DNA from: Bradyrhizobium erythrophlei
GTDB lineage: Bacteria; Pseudomonadota; Alphaproteobacteria; Rhizobiales; Xanthobacteraceae
Length of the DNA stretch: 64,000 nucleotides
NCBI RefSeq assembly: GCF_900142985.1
Contig: NZ_LT670849.1
Span: forward strand, 930,001 to 994,000
Reading direction: 5' to 3'
Shown in pieces: positions 34,504 through 43,809 of this stretch (positions are counted from its first letter, which is position 1; the number at the start of each line of letters is the position of its first letter). The notes beneath the pieces were generated by a model, which did no database searches, had not been told where the DNA came from, and worked only from the letters and a program-made list of their open reading frames with translations. The position numbers and the translations under genes are program-made.

Positions 34504-34809
34504 ATGAGCGACACCGTCACCACACCGAAAACCAAGATCAAGACCAAGGTCGAACGCCCACGGCTGCACAAGGTCATTCTGATCAATGACGACTACACGC
34601 CGCGCGAATTCGTCGTCATGGTCCTCAAGGCGGAATTCCGCATGACCGAAGACCAGGCGCACAAGGTCATGATTACCGCTCACCGGCTCGGCGCCTGCGT
34701 CGTCGCCGTCTTCACCAAGGATGTGGCCGAGACCAAGGCGACCCGCGCCACCGATGCCGGCCGGGCGAAAGGCTATCCGCTGCTGTTCACGACCGAACCG
34801 GAAGAATGA
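34504..34809 (+). CDS. clpS: ATP-dependent Clp protease adapter ClpS
   Basis: A 101-residue adaptor that binds N-degron residues and hands substrates to ClpAP. Conserved segments: LHKVILINDDYTPREFVVMVL, where the Asn-Asp-Asp-Tyr-Thr-Pro motif lines the N-degron pocket, and ACVVAVFTKDVAETKATRAT. The basic 20-residue leader is normal. The last 37 bp overlap the 3' end of the convergent cyclase gene (34773-36011). Confidence 0.96.
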   Translation: MSDTVTTPKTKIKTKVERPRLHKVILINDDYTPREFVVMVLKAEFRMTEDQAHKVMITAHRLGACVVAVFTKDVAETKATRATDAGRAKGYPLLFTTEPEE

Positions 34810-36011
34810 CCGGCGAGCGGAAGCGCATTCGCTCCCGCCGTTTCATCTGAAAGGCCGAAGACCCGCTCGGCCTTCGAAAATCCCGCAATCGGAAATTCGC
34901 CGAGTTCGTCCCAGCGGTCCGGACAGGACTTGGCAAAGGCGGCGGATGCCACCACCGTGCGATGCAGGCGGCTGGCCATCTTTTCCAGCCGCGCTGCAAG
35001 GTTGACCGCCGGCCCGATGCAGGTGAAGTCGAGCCGGTTGCCGCCGCCGATATTGCCATAAAGAATTTGTCCGACATGGAGCGCCACGCCGAAACGAAAG
35101 CGCTCGACGGTCTCACCGATCGGGAACTGCATGGCCTCGACATTGGCGCGGGCCTCGCAGGCTGCTTCCAAAACCTTGGCGCACGCATGACCCATATCGC
35201 CGACATATTCGTCGAACGGAAACACTGCGAGCAGCCCGTCACCCATGAATTTCAGAACCTCGCCGCCATGGGTGGCGATCGCAGACACCTGGCAGTCGAA
35301 ATACTGGTTGAGGATTTCGATGACGGTTTCAGCAGGCAACCGGTCCGACAGCGCGGTAAAGCCGCGCAGGTCCGACAGCCAGATCGCCGCCTGCATGATT
35401 TCCGTGTGACCACGCCGGATCTGGCCACCGAGAATGCGCTCGCCGGCGCGATTGCCGACATAGGTGTCGAGCAGAATTGACGACATGAAGCGCAGCCGCG
35501 TGACCTCGATCAGGCGCGACAGCGGCGGGATCAACTCACGGAGCGCTTTGAGCTGCATGTCGGTGAAGCCGCCCGGCTGTTTCGTGGTCCAGCTGGACGC
35601 ATGCACCGAGCCATCGACATTGAGGAGCGGCAGCGCGATATAATCTGTGGTGCCCTCCTCGCGCAGCTCGGCGAAAATCGGGAAGCGGTTGCCATCCGGA
35701 CCATCGAGCTTCGCCCTGATTTCGCACCCTTTCGCAAACACGATCGCGAGCGGGCTGGTGCGATATTCCTCCGAATCCAGCATCTCGTAATTGGCGCTGC
35801 CGACCACGACTTCGCTGCCCGCCCGCCAGACGAAATTGCGTCCGACGATATCGGGGTGCAAGGTGCGGACGAAGACACCGACACGCGCCAATGGCAAACC
35901 GGCCGCGACCAGCCGCTCGCAGGTCTCGGCCATCATCTGCGGCGGGCTGGGCGCGGATCGCGCGCCATCGACGAGCCAATCAGTCAGTTTCCGGAAGGCA
36001 AGCGTATCCAT
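34773..36011 (-). CDS. Adenylate/guanylate cyclase (GAF-like plus class III catalytic domain)
   Basis: A 412-residue cyclase. The N-terminal 180 residues form a GAF-like sensor (VGVFVRTLHPDIVGRNFVWR; TDYIALPLLNVDGSVHASSW). The C-terminal cyclase homology domain has IWLSDLRGFTALSDRLP (first metal Asp), EVLKFMGDGLLAVFPF (second Asp) and FTCIGPAVNLAARLEKM (Asn and Arg). All key residues are present, so it is probably active. It reads towards clpS and overlaps its last 37 bp, an antisense arrangement that could link their expression. ATG 36011 (MDTLAFRKLTDWLV) is the start. Confidence 0.9.
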   Translation of the reverse strand: MDTLAFRKLTDWLVDGARSAPSPPQMMAETCERLVAAGLPLARVGVFVRTLHPDIVGRNFVWRAGSEVVVGSANYEMLDSEEYRTSPLAIVFAKGCEIRAKLDGPDGNRFPIFAELREEGTTDYIALPLLNVDGSVHASSWTTKQPGGFTDMQLKALRELIPPLSRLIEVTRLRFMSSILLDTYVGNRAGERILGGQIRRGHTEIMQAAIWLSDLRGFTALSDRLPAETVIEILNQYFDCQVSAIATHGGEVLKFMGDGLLAVFPFDEYVGDMGHACAKVLEAACEARANVEAMQFPIGETVERFRFGVALHVGQILYGNIGGGNRLDFTCIGPAVNLAARLEKMASRLHRTVVASAAFAKSCPDRWDELGEFPIAGFSKAERVFGLSDETAGANALPLAGHSSGSVVNSSG

Positions 36012-36155
36012 GGCTTACACCTTGCTGGTTGGCCCGAGGGGACGTCAAGGCACAGCCCCTCGGCCACCTTACCGGTACGATAACATAGCCAGGTAAAGGC
36101 TCGACAAAGCCAGGAACCGCTGCAAGACTTATTGGATAATAAAACGAGGGAGGAA

Positions 36156-36608
36156 ATGATGAATATCAATCGTCGCGAGCTGGCGTTACCGATACTTGCC
36201 GTTGGGATACTGGGTGTCGTTCCCGCCGCCCTTGCCGGAGCAGATGAGGATGCCGTCAAGAAGAACGTGGAGGCATTCCGCACCGCTCAATTCGTCTCCG
36301 ATGCCAAGGGATTGGAAGCGCTTTGCGCGCCCGAGCTCAGCTACAGCCATTCCGACGGCAGGGTCGAGGACAAGGCCACTTTCGTTACCAATGCCACGGA
36401 CGGAAAATCGAAATTCCTGTCCCTGGCATATGACGATCTGAGCATCCGCGTCGTCGGTCCCGCCGCCATTGTACGATTTCATTGGCGCGGCGAAAGCGAA
36501 GCTGTCGCCGACGGCAAGAAGAGCTCCACCAATCTGCATATCCTGATGAACTGGCAAAAGCAGGGAGCGGACTGGAGGCTGTTGTCCCGCGGGTCGACCA
36601 AGCTCTGA
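36156..36608 (+). CDS. Exported NTF2-like (DUF4440) protein
   Basis: A 150-residue protein with an N-terminal export signal containing paired Arg (NINRRELALPILAVGILGVVP, possibly Tat-type) ending at ALAGAD. A nuclear-transport-factor-2 fold domain follows: AVKKNVEAFRTAQFVSDAKG, SYSHSDGRVEDKATFV, then a C-terminal strand NLHILMNWQKQGADWRLLSR. Such domains bind small ligands or act as enzymes; no catalytic residues can be named. GGGAGGAA before ATG 36156 fixes the start. It lies between the cyclase and aroC. Confidence 0.82.
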   Translation: MMNINRRELALPILAVGILGVVPAALAGADEDAVKKNVEAFRTAQFVSDAKGLEALCAPELSYSHSDGRVEDKATFVTNATDGKSKFLSLAYDDLSIRVVGPAAIVRFHWRGESEAVADGKKSSTNLHILMNWQKQGADWRLLSRGSTKL

Positions 36609-36656
36609 TGCTCGAACGAGCATGACGACGGCGGGCGGCCCGAACCGCTCGCCGAC

Positions 36657-37745
36657 CTATCCGCCGACTTGCGCGCGGTGGCGCAGGAAGTGGTCTGCGA
36701 GCACGCATGCCATCATGGCCTCGCCCACGGGAACGGCGCGAATGCCGACGCAGGGGTCGTGACGGCCCTTGGTCAGGATTTCCGTCTCGCCACCCTTGCG
36801 ATCCACGGTACGCCGCGGCGATAGGATCGACGAGGTCGGCTTCACGGCGAACCGCACCACCACCGGCTGGCCCGTGGAGATGCCGCCCAGGATGCCGCCG
36901 GCATGATTGGACAGGAAGGTGACACCCTGATTGCCCATCCGCATTTCGTCGGCGTTTTCCTCGCCGGACAATTCCGCCGCGGCAAAACCGTCGCCGATCT
37001 CGACGCCCTTCACCGCGTTGATGCTCATCATCGCGGCTGCGAGATCGGCATCGAGCTTGCCGTAGATCGGCGCGCCCCACCCGGCCGGCACGCCTTCGGC
37101 CACCACCTCGATCACCGCACCAATCGATGAACCGCTCTTGCGGATGCCATCAAGGTAGTTCTCAAAGAAAGCCGCCTTGTCCTTGTCAGGACAGAAGAAC
37201 GGGTTTTTCGACACTTCATCCCAGTTCCACTTGCCGCGATCGATCCTGTGCGGCCCCATCTGCACCAGCGCGCCGCGCACCGTGATGCCGGGGAGAATCT
37301 TTCGGGCGATCGCGCCCGCCGCCACCCTCATCGCCGTCTCGCGCGCCGACGAGCGCCCGCCGCCGCGATAATCGCGCAGGCCGTATTTGGCGTCATAGGT
37401 GTAGTCAGCGTGACCGGGACGAAACTTGTCCTTGATGTCCGAATAGTCCTTCGAACGCTGGTCGGTGTTTTCGATCAAAAGCCCGATCGGCGTTCCGGTC
37501 GTCACCTGCGCGCCGGTCTCCGGATGCGCCAATACGCCGGACAGGATCTTCACCGCATCCGGCTCCTGCCGTTGCGTCGTGAAGCGCGATTGGCCCGGCC
37601 GCCGGCGGTCAAGATCATGCTGAATGTCTTCGGCCGTTAACGGTATCTGCGGCGGACAACCGTCGACCACACAGCCGATCGCAGGCCCATGGCTTTCGCC
37701 AAAGGTCGTGACCCGGAACAGATGGCCGAAGGTATTGTGGGACAT
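36657..37745 (-). CDS. aroC: Chorismate synthase
   Basis: A 362-residue FMN-dependent enzyme converting EPSP to chorismate, the last shikimate step. Visible signatures: [20 protein letters not shown] near the start, [38 protein letters not shown] with the FMN-contact Arg residues, and [20 protein letters not shown] near the C-terminus. ATG 37745 is chosen ([10 protein letters not shown], the conserved start) rather than the longer open frame from 37787. The length is normal. A monocistronic gene is likely. Confidence 0.95.
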   Translation of the reverse strand: MSHNTFGHLFRVTTFGESHGPAIGCVVDGCPPQIPLTAEDIQHDLDRRRPGQSRFTTQRQEPDAVKILSGVLAHPETGAQVTTGTPIGLLIENTDQRSKDYSDIKDKFRPGHADYTYDAKYGLRDYRGGGRSSARETAMRVAAGAIARKILPGITVRGALVQMGPHRIDRGKWNWDEVSKNPFFCPDKDKAAFFENYLDGIRKSGSSIGAVIEVVAEGVPAGWGAPIYGKLDADLAAAMMSINAVKGVEIGDGFAAAELSGEENADEMRMGNQGVTFLSNHAGGILGGISTGQPVVVRFAVKPTSSILSPRRTVDRKGGETEILTKGRHDPCVGIRAVPVGEAMMACVLADHFLRHRAQVGG

Positions 37746-37804
37746 GGCGTGTCGTAACGTGCAAGACCCCTTCGGGTCAAATAGCAAGGCGCCTCGATTC
37801 GTTC

Positions 37805-38398
37805 TTAACTATACTGCGCCAAGCCATTGTCGCTGAACACGTAAACCGCGCCCTGTTCAATTTTCAGGTCAGCGGCGTTTTCCGGGCTCTTGAAGCCAAG
37901 TTCGACCATCAGCGCACGCGCGGTGCCGCCGTGGGCGACCGCCACGATGTCGGCCTTGAGCCCGCGATACCAGTCGGCGACCCTCGCCTGCACCTCGACA
38001 TAGGTCTCGCCGCCCGGCGGCGCGACCGTCCACTTTTCGGCCTGACGCCGGGCGAACAGATCGGGGGCATTCGCTTCCATCTCCGCCAGCGTCGATCCCT
38101 CCCATTGGCCGTAGCCGATCTCGCGCAGGCGACTGTCGATGGTGTAGCCGGAAAGCGGAAGCTTCAGGACACCCCGCATCAGGTCCATGGTCTGACGGGC
38201 GCGGCCGAGTGGGCTTGCGACAAAGCCGATCGAAGATGCGCTTTGGCCGTCGCGCGTCAGCAGATCGGCGAGGACGCGGCCGGCGTGAACCGACTGCGTG
38301 CGGCCGAGTTCGTTGAGCGGAATGTCCTGCACGCCCTGAAGCCTGCCCAGCGCGTTCCACTCCGTCTCGCCGTGGCGGATGTAATAGACGGTCGGCAT
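37805..38398 (-). CDS. Histidine phosphatase (phosphoglycerate mutase-like) family protein
   Basis: A 197-residue enzyme of the histidine phosphatase superfamily. The phosphorylated His is in [39 protein letters not shown] and [16 protein letters not shown] supply the Arg and Glu, and [15 protein letters not shown] the second His. It may act as phosphatase on a small phosphorylated metabolite (GpmB/CobC-like). It is 60 bp downstream of the aroC start region, on the same strand and upstream of aroC. Confidence 0.9.
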   Translation of the reverse strand: MPTVYYIRHGETEWNALGRLQGVQDIPLNELGRTQSVHAGRVLADLLTRDGQSASSIGFVASPLGRARQTMDLMRGVLKLPLSGYTIDSRLREIGYGQWEGSTLAEMEANAPDLFARRQAEKWTVAPPGGETYVEVQARVADWYRGLKADIVAVAHGGTARALMVELGFKSPENAADLKIEQGAVYVFSDNGLAQYS

Positions 38399-38637
38399 TC
38401 GGTGTCAGTCTTTCGCCAGCGAGTCCGAACTTTTCACGATGTGACAATTCCGATGCTTTACAGCTGGTTTGCAGGTACACCAGCTCCGACGGGCGGTACA
38501 GGCCCTCTCAAATGATAGCGACCTGAGCACCCGTGGGACTACGGGCGGAATAGCCATTTCGGTCTGGGGTTTAGCTGATTGGATCAAGCTCCGATGCGCG
38601 ATCGAGTGCCGCTGGGAATGATTTGGAATCGGGCCTT

Positions 38638-39126
38638 ATGACTGCGTTTCGCGAGAGTGTCGAAGCCATGATACCGGCGCTGCGCCGGTATGCACGTGCG
38701 CTCACGCGTGATGCCGACATTGCCGATGATCTGGTGCAAGATACGTTGGTTCGAGCGTTGCGCTCGGAACGGCTTTTTCTCGGTGGCGACGTGCGGAGCT
38801 GGCTCTACACGATCTTGACCAACCTCAACAAGAACAGGCGGCGATCGCTGGCCCGCCGGCCGCAATTCATGCCTCTCCTGGAAAACAATCCGGACGCCAG
38901 CGGCACCGAAGCCGAGGGTCGCGACATTGCCCGGGCGCTGGCGACTTTGGTGGACGATCAGCGCGCGGTGCTGCTGCTCGTGATGCTGGAGGGACTGAGT
39001 TATCGCGAAGTCGCCGACATTCAGGGCGTGCCGATCGGCACGGTGATGTCACGCTTGGCGCGCGCGCGAGCGCATGTGAAGGCCGTTCTCGACGGCGAGC
39101 GCCCGGCGTTGCGAAGGGTGAAGTGA
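38638..39126 (+). CDS. ECF-type RNA polymerase sigma factor
   Basis: A 162-residue extracytoplasmic-function sigma factor. Region 2 runs over RYARALTRDADIADDLVQDTLVRAL with a -10-reading helix (VRSWLYTILTNLNKNRRR). Region 4 helix-turn-helix is LSYREVADIQGVPIGTVMSRLARAR. ATG 38638 (MTAFRESVEAMIPALRRYA) is preferred. The following gene (39257) encodes a membrane protein of the anti-sigma type in the same direction, so sigma and anti-sigma form an operon, as is usual for this group. Confidence 0.92.
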   Translation: MTAFRESVEAMIPALRRYARALTRDADIADDLVQDTLVRALRSERLFLGGDVRSWLYTILTNLNKNRRRSLARRPQFMPLLENNPDASGTEAEGRDIARALATLVDDQRAVLLLVMLEGLSYREVADIQGVPIGTVMSRLARARAHVKAVLDGERPALRRVK

Positions 39127-39256
39127 TGATGAGCTTTATAAGTGAACGTGTTGTGGCTGCGTTTTTTGGGGAAACCACATTGCAGACGACGCCGCATTTC
39201 CGCCGGGGAGAGCGGAACGCGGCCGGAATGATTTCGATCAGGAAGAGACCACGACA

Positions 39257-40024
39257 ATGACCGACCCAAAAATTCCTGTCACCGAAGACGAACTGCACGC
39301 CTATGTCGACAACGAACTACCGGCCGAGCGCCGCGGCGATGTCGAAGCTTGGCTTGCGGCTCATCCCGACGCGGCCGAACGAGTACAAGCTTGGCGCGCC
39401 ATGGCGGACGAGCTTCACGCGCGCTACGATCACATCGCTGACGAGGCGGTGCCTAAGCGGCTGGAGATCGAACGGCTGGTGCAGCGGCCGCGCAAATGGG
39501 TGTACGGCGCCGTTGCCGCGACGCTTGCCGCTTTCGTCTGTGGCGGGGGCGTCGGCTGGGTGGCGCGGGGCGCAACCGCGACGCCGTCGGCGATCGAGAG
39601 CCTGACTTCGGATGCGCTGGATGCGCATAAGCTTTATGTCGTCGAAGTACGCCATCCCGTGGAAGTGCCGGGCAGCGAACGCGACCACTTGCAGACATGG
39701 CTGACCAAGCGTTGCGGCTGGGAAGTCCGCGCCCCGAAACTGGACTCAAGCGGGTTGAAGCTCGTCGGGGGACGGCTGTTGCCCGGTCCGACCGGTCCGG
39801 CCTCGTTCTTCATGTATGAGAGCGCCTCGGGCGAGCGCTACACGCTCTATTCCTCGCGTTCGAAGACCGGATCGGCGCAGATGCGTTACACGGCGGCCGA
39901 AAATTCCGGCGCGATGTACTGGTCGGAGGACGAGGTCAGCTACGTGTTGAGCGGCCCGATCGACAAGGAAAAGCTCCACCACGTGGCGCGGCTTGTCTAC
40001 GACCAGACCGATAAAGGCGGTTAG
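39257..40024 (+). CDS. Membrane anti-sigma factor
   Basis: A 255-residue protein partner of the upstream ECF sigma factor. The cytoplasmic N-terminal part (ITEDELHAYVDNEL-like; VTEDELHAYVDNELPAERR) is the sigma-binding segment. One membrane helix (WVYGAVAATLAAFVCGGGVG) leads to a periplasmic domain (EVPGSERDHLQTWLTKRCGW) that could sense the envelope. No zinc-binding HxxxCxxC motif is present, so this is a non-ZAS anti-sigma. It lies 130 bp after the sigma gene. Confidence 0.88.
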   Translation: MTDPKIPVTEDELHAYVDNELPAERRGDVEAWLAAHPDAAERVQAWRAMADELHARYDHIADEAVPKRLEIERLVQRPRKWVYGAVAATLAAFVCGGGVGWVARGATATPSAIESLTSDALDAHKLYVVEVRHPVEVPGSERDHLQTWLTKRCGWEVRAPKLDSSGLKLVGGRLLPGPTGPASFFMYESASGERYTLYSSRSKTGSAQMRYTAAENSGAMYWSEDEVSYVLSGPIDKEKLHHVARLVYDQTDKGG

Positions 40025-40247
40025 CTTCGAAGATCTGCGCAGCGCTTAAGCGTGGCGAATTTGTCACGTCCAAATTCCGACATTAAGAATCTGGAATTGG
40101 AACATGGACGCGTCTCAATATCGCTTCACGGAATCACGAAAAGTTGTGGCGCGTTCGATCCGCCGATCGACGCAAGCGGCCTCGCCTGGGGTTGGTACCG
40201 CGCTGGTCCCCCAGGTCGAGGCCGCACCTTTTTTCCCTCCGCGCCGA

Positions 40248-41207
40248 TTATGAGAGATCGCTACGCGGATTGTAGGGATGTGCGTCACGCCACTTTTGCA
40301 TCAACGTCTCCAGTTCGGAGTCGTTCCCGTCCGGCAGCATGATCCGGGTGGTAACCAGAAGGTCGCCGTTTCCGCCTGCTTTCGGCAATCCCTTGCCTTT
40401 CAAGCGAAACGTCCGCCCACTCGAAGTGTTCTTCGGAATTGAAAGCTCGACCGCACTGCCGAGCGTCGGCACGCGTACCTTGCCGCCGAGCACCGCTTCA
40501 TAGAGCGTAATCGGCAGATCGAGGCGCAGGTCGCTGCCATCCACCTTGAAGAACGGGTGCGGCGCGATGCTGATGGTGATCAGGAGATCGCCGGGCGGAT
40601 GTCCCTGCGCGGTCTCGCCCTGCCCCTTCAGCCGGATCTGCTGACCGGCCACGACGCCCGGAGGAATCCTGACGTTGAGTTCCTTGCCGGTTGGCAGTCT
40701 GACGCGCTTTTCCGCTCCCTTTACCGACTCTTCCAGCGACACGGTCATGGAGACGGAAAGGTCGAGATCAAGCGCCATGGTGCCGGGGTCGAACTCGAAG
40801 CGTGCGCCGCCGCCCGCGCCCGGCCGGCCGGCGCGCGCGTTAGCCGCGCCGAACATGCTGTTGAGGATGTCCTCGAACCCGCCGCCGCCCGCGCCCGGCC
40901 CGCCGCCGGTGCGGAACGTGTGCGTCTCGAAACCACCGCCTCCGGGCCGCGCACGACCGCCGCCGGGAAAGCCCTGGAAGCGCGGCTTGCCCTCGGCATC
41001 GATCTCGCCGCTGTCGAACTGCTTGCGTTTGTCGGCATCGCCAATGATCTCGTTGGCCGAGTTCAACTCGGCGAAACGAGCCGCCGCCTTGGGATCGTCC
41101 TTGTTGGCGTCGGGGTGGTACTTCTTGGCAAGCTTGCGAAAGGCGCTCTTGATCGCCGCGGCGTTGGCGCTTCGCGGCACCCCCAAGACCTCATAGGGGT
41201 CGCGCAT
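40248..41207 (-). CDS. DnaJ-class co-chaperone (CbpA-like)
   Basis: A 319-residue J-domain protein. The J domain is residues 1-70 (RDPYEVLGVPRSANAAAIKS; the HPD motif is in LAKKYHPDANKDD). A Gly/Phe-rich linker (FQGFPGGGRARPGGGGFE) follows, then the two C-terminal substrate-binding domains (VRLPTGKELNVRIPPGVVAG; DLLITISIAPHPFFKVDGSD). The DnaJ zinc-finger region is missing, so it is of the CbpA/type II kind and would work with DnaK. Ends LETLMQKWRDAHPYNPR, normal for the family. Confidence 0.94.
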   Translation of the reverse strand: MRDPYEVLGVPRSANAAAIKSAFRKLAKKYHPDANKDDPKAAARFAELNSANEIIGDADKRKQFDSGEIDAEGKPRFQGFPGGGRARPGGGGFETHTFRTGGGPGAGGGGFEDILNSMFGAANARAGRPGAGGGARFEFDPGTMALDLDLSVSMTVSLEESVKGAEKRVRLPTGKELNVRIPPGVVAGQQIRLKGQGETAQGHPPGDLLITISIAPHPFFKVDGSDLRLDLPITLYEAVLGGKVRVPTLGSAVELSIPKNTSSGRTFRLKGKGLPKAGGNGDLLVTTRIMLPDGNDSELETLMQKWRDAHPYNPRSDLS

Positions 41208-41418
41208 CCGTCAGTTCTCCTTCGAGGGAATCCATCGAGTCTAGTACACGGGCGCGAAGCCCGCTCATGATTTTCATTTGGGGATTGCGTGGCATTTTTG
41301 CAACGGCCTTCGGCGACAGTCGGACAAGCGAATGGAACAGGATTGTTCACGGCTTCAACGCCTTACGGGAAGACCCGCATCCTAAAGCAGATTCGTAAAG
41401 ACCACGATCGATCGAACT

Positions 41419-41895
41419 TCAGCTCTGCCGCCACGGCTTCAATGTATGGATTTCCCACTGCCCGCGGCCGGTCTGGCAAGCCGCGCCTTGCAGCCAGCTT
41501 TCGGAATCGCCCTTGACGTAGCTGGCGAGGAAATCGCGGCAGGTCCGCCCCTCCGAGGAATAGGCCTGGGCGAGCGGCGTCACCGAACCCCGCGCGCCGG
41601 TCTCGGGGTTTTCCCAGGGCTGGCTGGCGTCCTTGTCGCCGTTGGTCAGGACGTCGGAAGCGGCATTGCGGGCAAAGGCGAGATCGGTTTCGCTTGGCAC
41701 CGGAGATCCCGCTTTCGCCGGCGAGACTGAGCCCGTCACCTCGTCACCGCCAAGGGCAGCCCATCCGCCACCGCCTCGGGAAAAGCTGCATCCACCGGCC
41801 TCGATCCCGATCAGGGCCATGATCATTATCATTCCAACCGGCCGGACCGGCGATAGGCCAAAGCGTCCCCATGCCCTATATAAGGCTGACCTCAT
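41419..41895 (-). CDS. RT0821/Lpp0805-like surface lipoprotein
   Basis: A 158-residue probable lipoprotein. A basic N-terminus and hydrophobic stretch ([17 protein letters not shown]) end in a lipobox-like GGC. Mature residues have a Ser/Gly linker and then a domain with the pattern [14 protein letters not shown] and [20 protein letters not shown], ending [11 protein letters not shown]; this arrangement (NPxTGxxGxVTP...CRxF) is that of the RT0821-type surface antigen family, perhaps outer-membrane associated. ATG 41895 or ATG 41832 may be the start; the first keeps a longer leader. It is divergent from pdxH. Confidence 0.75.
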   Translation of the reverse strand: MRSALYRAWGRFGLSPVRPVGMIMIMALIGIEAGGCSFSRGGGGWAALGGDEVTGSVSPAKAGSPVPSETDLAFARNAASDVLTNGDKDASQPWENPETGARGSVTPLAQAYSSEGRTCRDFLASYVKGDSESWLQGAACQTGRGQWEIHTLKPWRQS

Positions 41896-41947
41896 ACAGG
41901 GCTGTAACGCGGATCTTGCCGCCGGCAGGGGCAACTTCGGACTCCAA

Positions 41948-42589
41948 ATGACGGACACGACCTCCATCAAACACCCGGCACCCTTAACATCCGGTGATTT
42001 CACCGCGGCGGAGGAACCGTTGGCGCTGTTTGGCGAGTGGTTTGCGGAAGCCACGAAGTCCGAGCCCAACGATCCCAATGCGATGGCGCTGTCGACCGTC
42101 GATACAGACGGCCTGCCGGACGTGCGGATGGTGCTGATGAAGGGCTATGACGCGGGCGGCTTCGTGTTCTACAGCCACATCGCCAGCCAGAAAGGCCGCG
42201 AATTGGCCGCAAATCCTAAGGCGGCTTTACTCTTTCACTGGAAGTCGCTGCGCCGGCAGGTGCGTATCCGCGGACCGGTGTCACCGGTCACCGACGCTGA
42301 AGCCGATGCCTATTTCGCCACCCGCCCCAAACAGGCCCAGATCGGCGCCTGGGCTTCGAAACAGTCGCGGCCGCTTGAAAGCCGGTTCGCGTTCGAACAA
42401 GCGATCGCCAAGGTTGCCGCGCAATACCTGATCGGCGAGGTGCCGCGCCCACCCGGCTGGAGCGGCTGGCGCATCACCCCGCTCCGGTTCGAGTTCTGGC
42501 ATGACCGCCCGTTCCGTTTGCACGACCGTATCGAATTTCGCCGCGACGCGCCGGGTCAGGCCTGGTCGAAGACGCGGCTTTACCCCTGA
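41948..42589 (+). CDS. pdxH: Pyridoxamine/pyridoxine 5'-phosphate oxidase
   Basis: A 213-residue FMN enzyme making pyridoxal 5'-phosphate from PNP or PMP. Family features: [25 protein letters not shown] (FMN binding), [46 protein letters not shown] and the C-terminal [15 protein letters not shown] with RLYP at the end. The length and ending are typical. ATG 41948 is the clean start. The short-chain dehydrogenase gene follows after 20 bp, probably in the same transcript. Confidence 0.95.
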   Translation: MTDTTSIKHPAPLTSGDFTAAEEPLALFGEWFAEATKSEPNDPNAMALSTVDTDGLPDVRMVLMKGYDAGGFVFYSHIASQKGRELAANPKAALLFHWKSLRRQVRIRGPVSPVTDAEADAYFATRPKQAQIGAWASKQSRPLESRFAFEQAIAKVAAQYLIGEVPRPPGWSGWRITPLRFEFWHDRPFRLHDRIEFRRDAPGQAWSKTRLYP

Positions 42590-42609
42590 TCGATAGATCG
42601 AAGGACCCC

Positions 42610-43365
42610 ATGGCCACGTCATCCCATAACGGACCAAGGCGGACGCTGCTGCTCACCGGGGCCAGCCGCGGCATCGGGCACGCGACGGTGATCCGCTTCT
42701 CCTCGGCCGGCTGGCGCGTCATCACCTGCTCGCGGCATCCGTTTCCTGAAGACTGTCCGTGGGACGCCGGGCCCGAGGATCACATCCAGGTCGATCTCGC
42801 CGACCATGACGACACGGCGCGCGCTATTTCCGAAATTCGCGAGCGCCTGGAAGGCGGCGTGCTACACGCGCTGGTCAACAATGCGGCGATTTCGCCGAAG
42901 GCCGAAGGCGGCAAGCGGCTCGGCTCTATCGACACCGATATCGAGACCTGGACCCACGTGTTCCGGGTCAATTTCTTTGCGCCGATCATGATGGCGCGCG
43001 GCCTGATCGAGGAATTGAAGGCGGCCAAAGGCTCGGTCGTCAACGTGACCTCGATCGCGGGCTCGCGGGTGCACCCGTTCGCCGGCGCGGCCTATGCAAC
43101 CTCAAAGGCCGCGCTCGCTTCCCTGACGCGCGAAATGGCCGCGGATTTCGGCAGACTAGGCGTGCGAGTGAATTCGATTGCGCCGGGCGAGATCGACACT
43201 TCGATCCTGTCGCCGGGTACGGAAAAGATCGTCGAACAGCAAATTCCGATGCACCGGGTCGGCACGCCGGACGAGGTTGCCAAGATCATCTATGTGCTGT
43301 GCACGGAAACCAGTTCCTACGTGAACGGCGCCGAAATCCACATCAACGGCGGCCAACACGTTTGA
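42610..43365 (+). CDS. Short-chain dehydrogenase/reductase (SDR)
   Basis: A 251-residue NAD(P)-dependent oxidoreductase. Rossmann cofactor motif TGASRGIGHATV, the NNAAISPKAEGG loop, catalytic Ser in VNVTSIAGSRVHPFAG, and the Tyr/Lys pair in YATSKAALASL. The C-terminus GGQHV is typical of classical SDRs. The substrate is unknown. It lies 20 bp after pdxH on the same strand. Confidence 0.9.
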   Translation: MATSSHNGPRRTLLLTGASRGIGHATVIRFSSAGWRVITCSRHPFPEDCPWDAGPEDHIQVDLADHDDTARAISEIRERLEGGVLHALVNNAAISPKAEGGKRLGSIDTDIETWTHVFRVNFFAPIMMARGLIEELKAAKGSVVNVTSIAGSRVHPFAGAAYATSKAALASLTREMAADFGRLGVRVNSIAPGEIDTSILSPGTEKIVEQQIPMHRVGTPDEVAKIIYVLCTETSSYVNGAEIHINGGQHV

Positions 43366-43432
43366 GGGTGTCACGCGAGGCCGAAGGCGGCCGAGCACCC
43401 TGAGATATCGGTCCAGATCAGCCCGTCTCAAT

Positions 43433-43630
43433 TCAGATCAGCCCGCGCAGGATTTGTGCGGCCTGCCAGCGCAGGGCTTCTTCGGCATTCGCAACGCTGG
43501 AACATTCGTCTTCGCGCTCGCCGTCAGCAAGCAAGGCGCCGCAATGCCGGCAGGTGCGCGGCGACATCGCCTCGGCCCTGACGATGTTGCGGCCTTGCTG
43601 GTAACTTGCGAAATCGATGACGTTCTGCAT
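43433..43630 (-). CDS. Small hypothetical protein with a CxxC pair
   Basis: A 65-residue protein from ATG 43630 (MQNVIDFASYQQGRNIVRAE). A CRHCGALLADGE zinc-knuckle-like motif is present, with a further Cys at ECSSVAN, then a helix EEALRWQAAQIL. The function is unknown. The frame is open to 43654, but ATG 43630 fits the composition better. Confidence 0.6.
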   Translation of the reverse strand: MQNVIDFASYQQGRNIVRAEAMSPRTCRHCGALLADGEREDECSSVANAEEALRWQAAQILRGLI

Positions 43631-43809
43631 TGACCTTATGACTTTCTCAACCATGGGAGTTCTCGCGGGTCGTTCCGAGAACGTTATGGCAGAAAGCCGT
43701 CGCGCAAACGTTCAGTGCTCCGCTCAAATTTTAGCGGAGCGATTGGGCCGAGAAGTCCGGCAGTTCCGCGTACTTTCTTAACCTCAACAGGCAGCCAAAA
43801 GCCGCTGGT

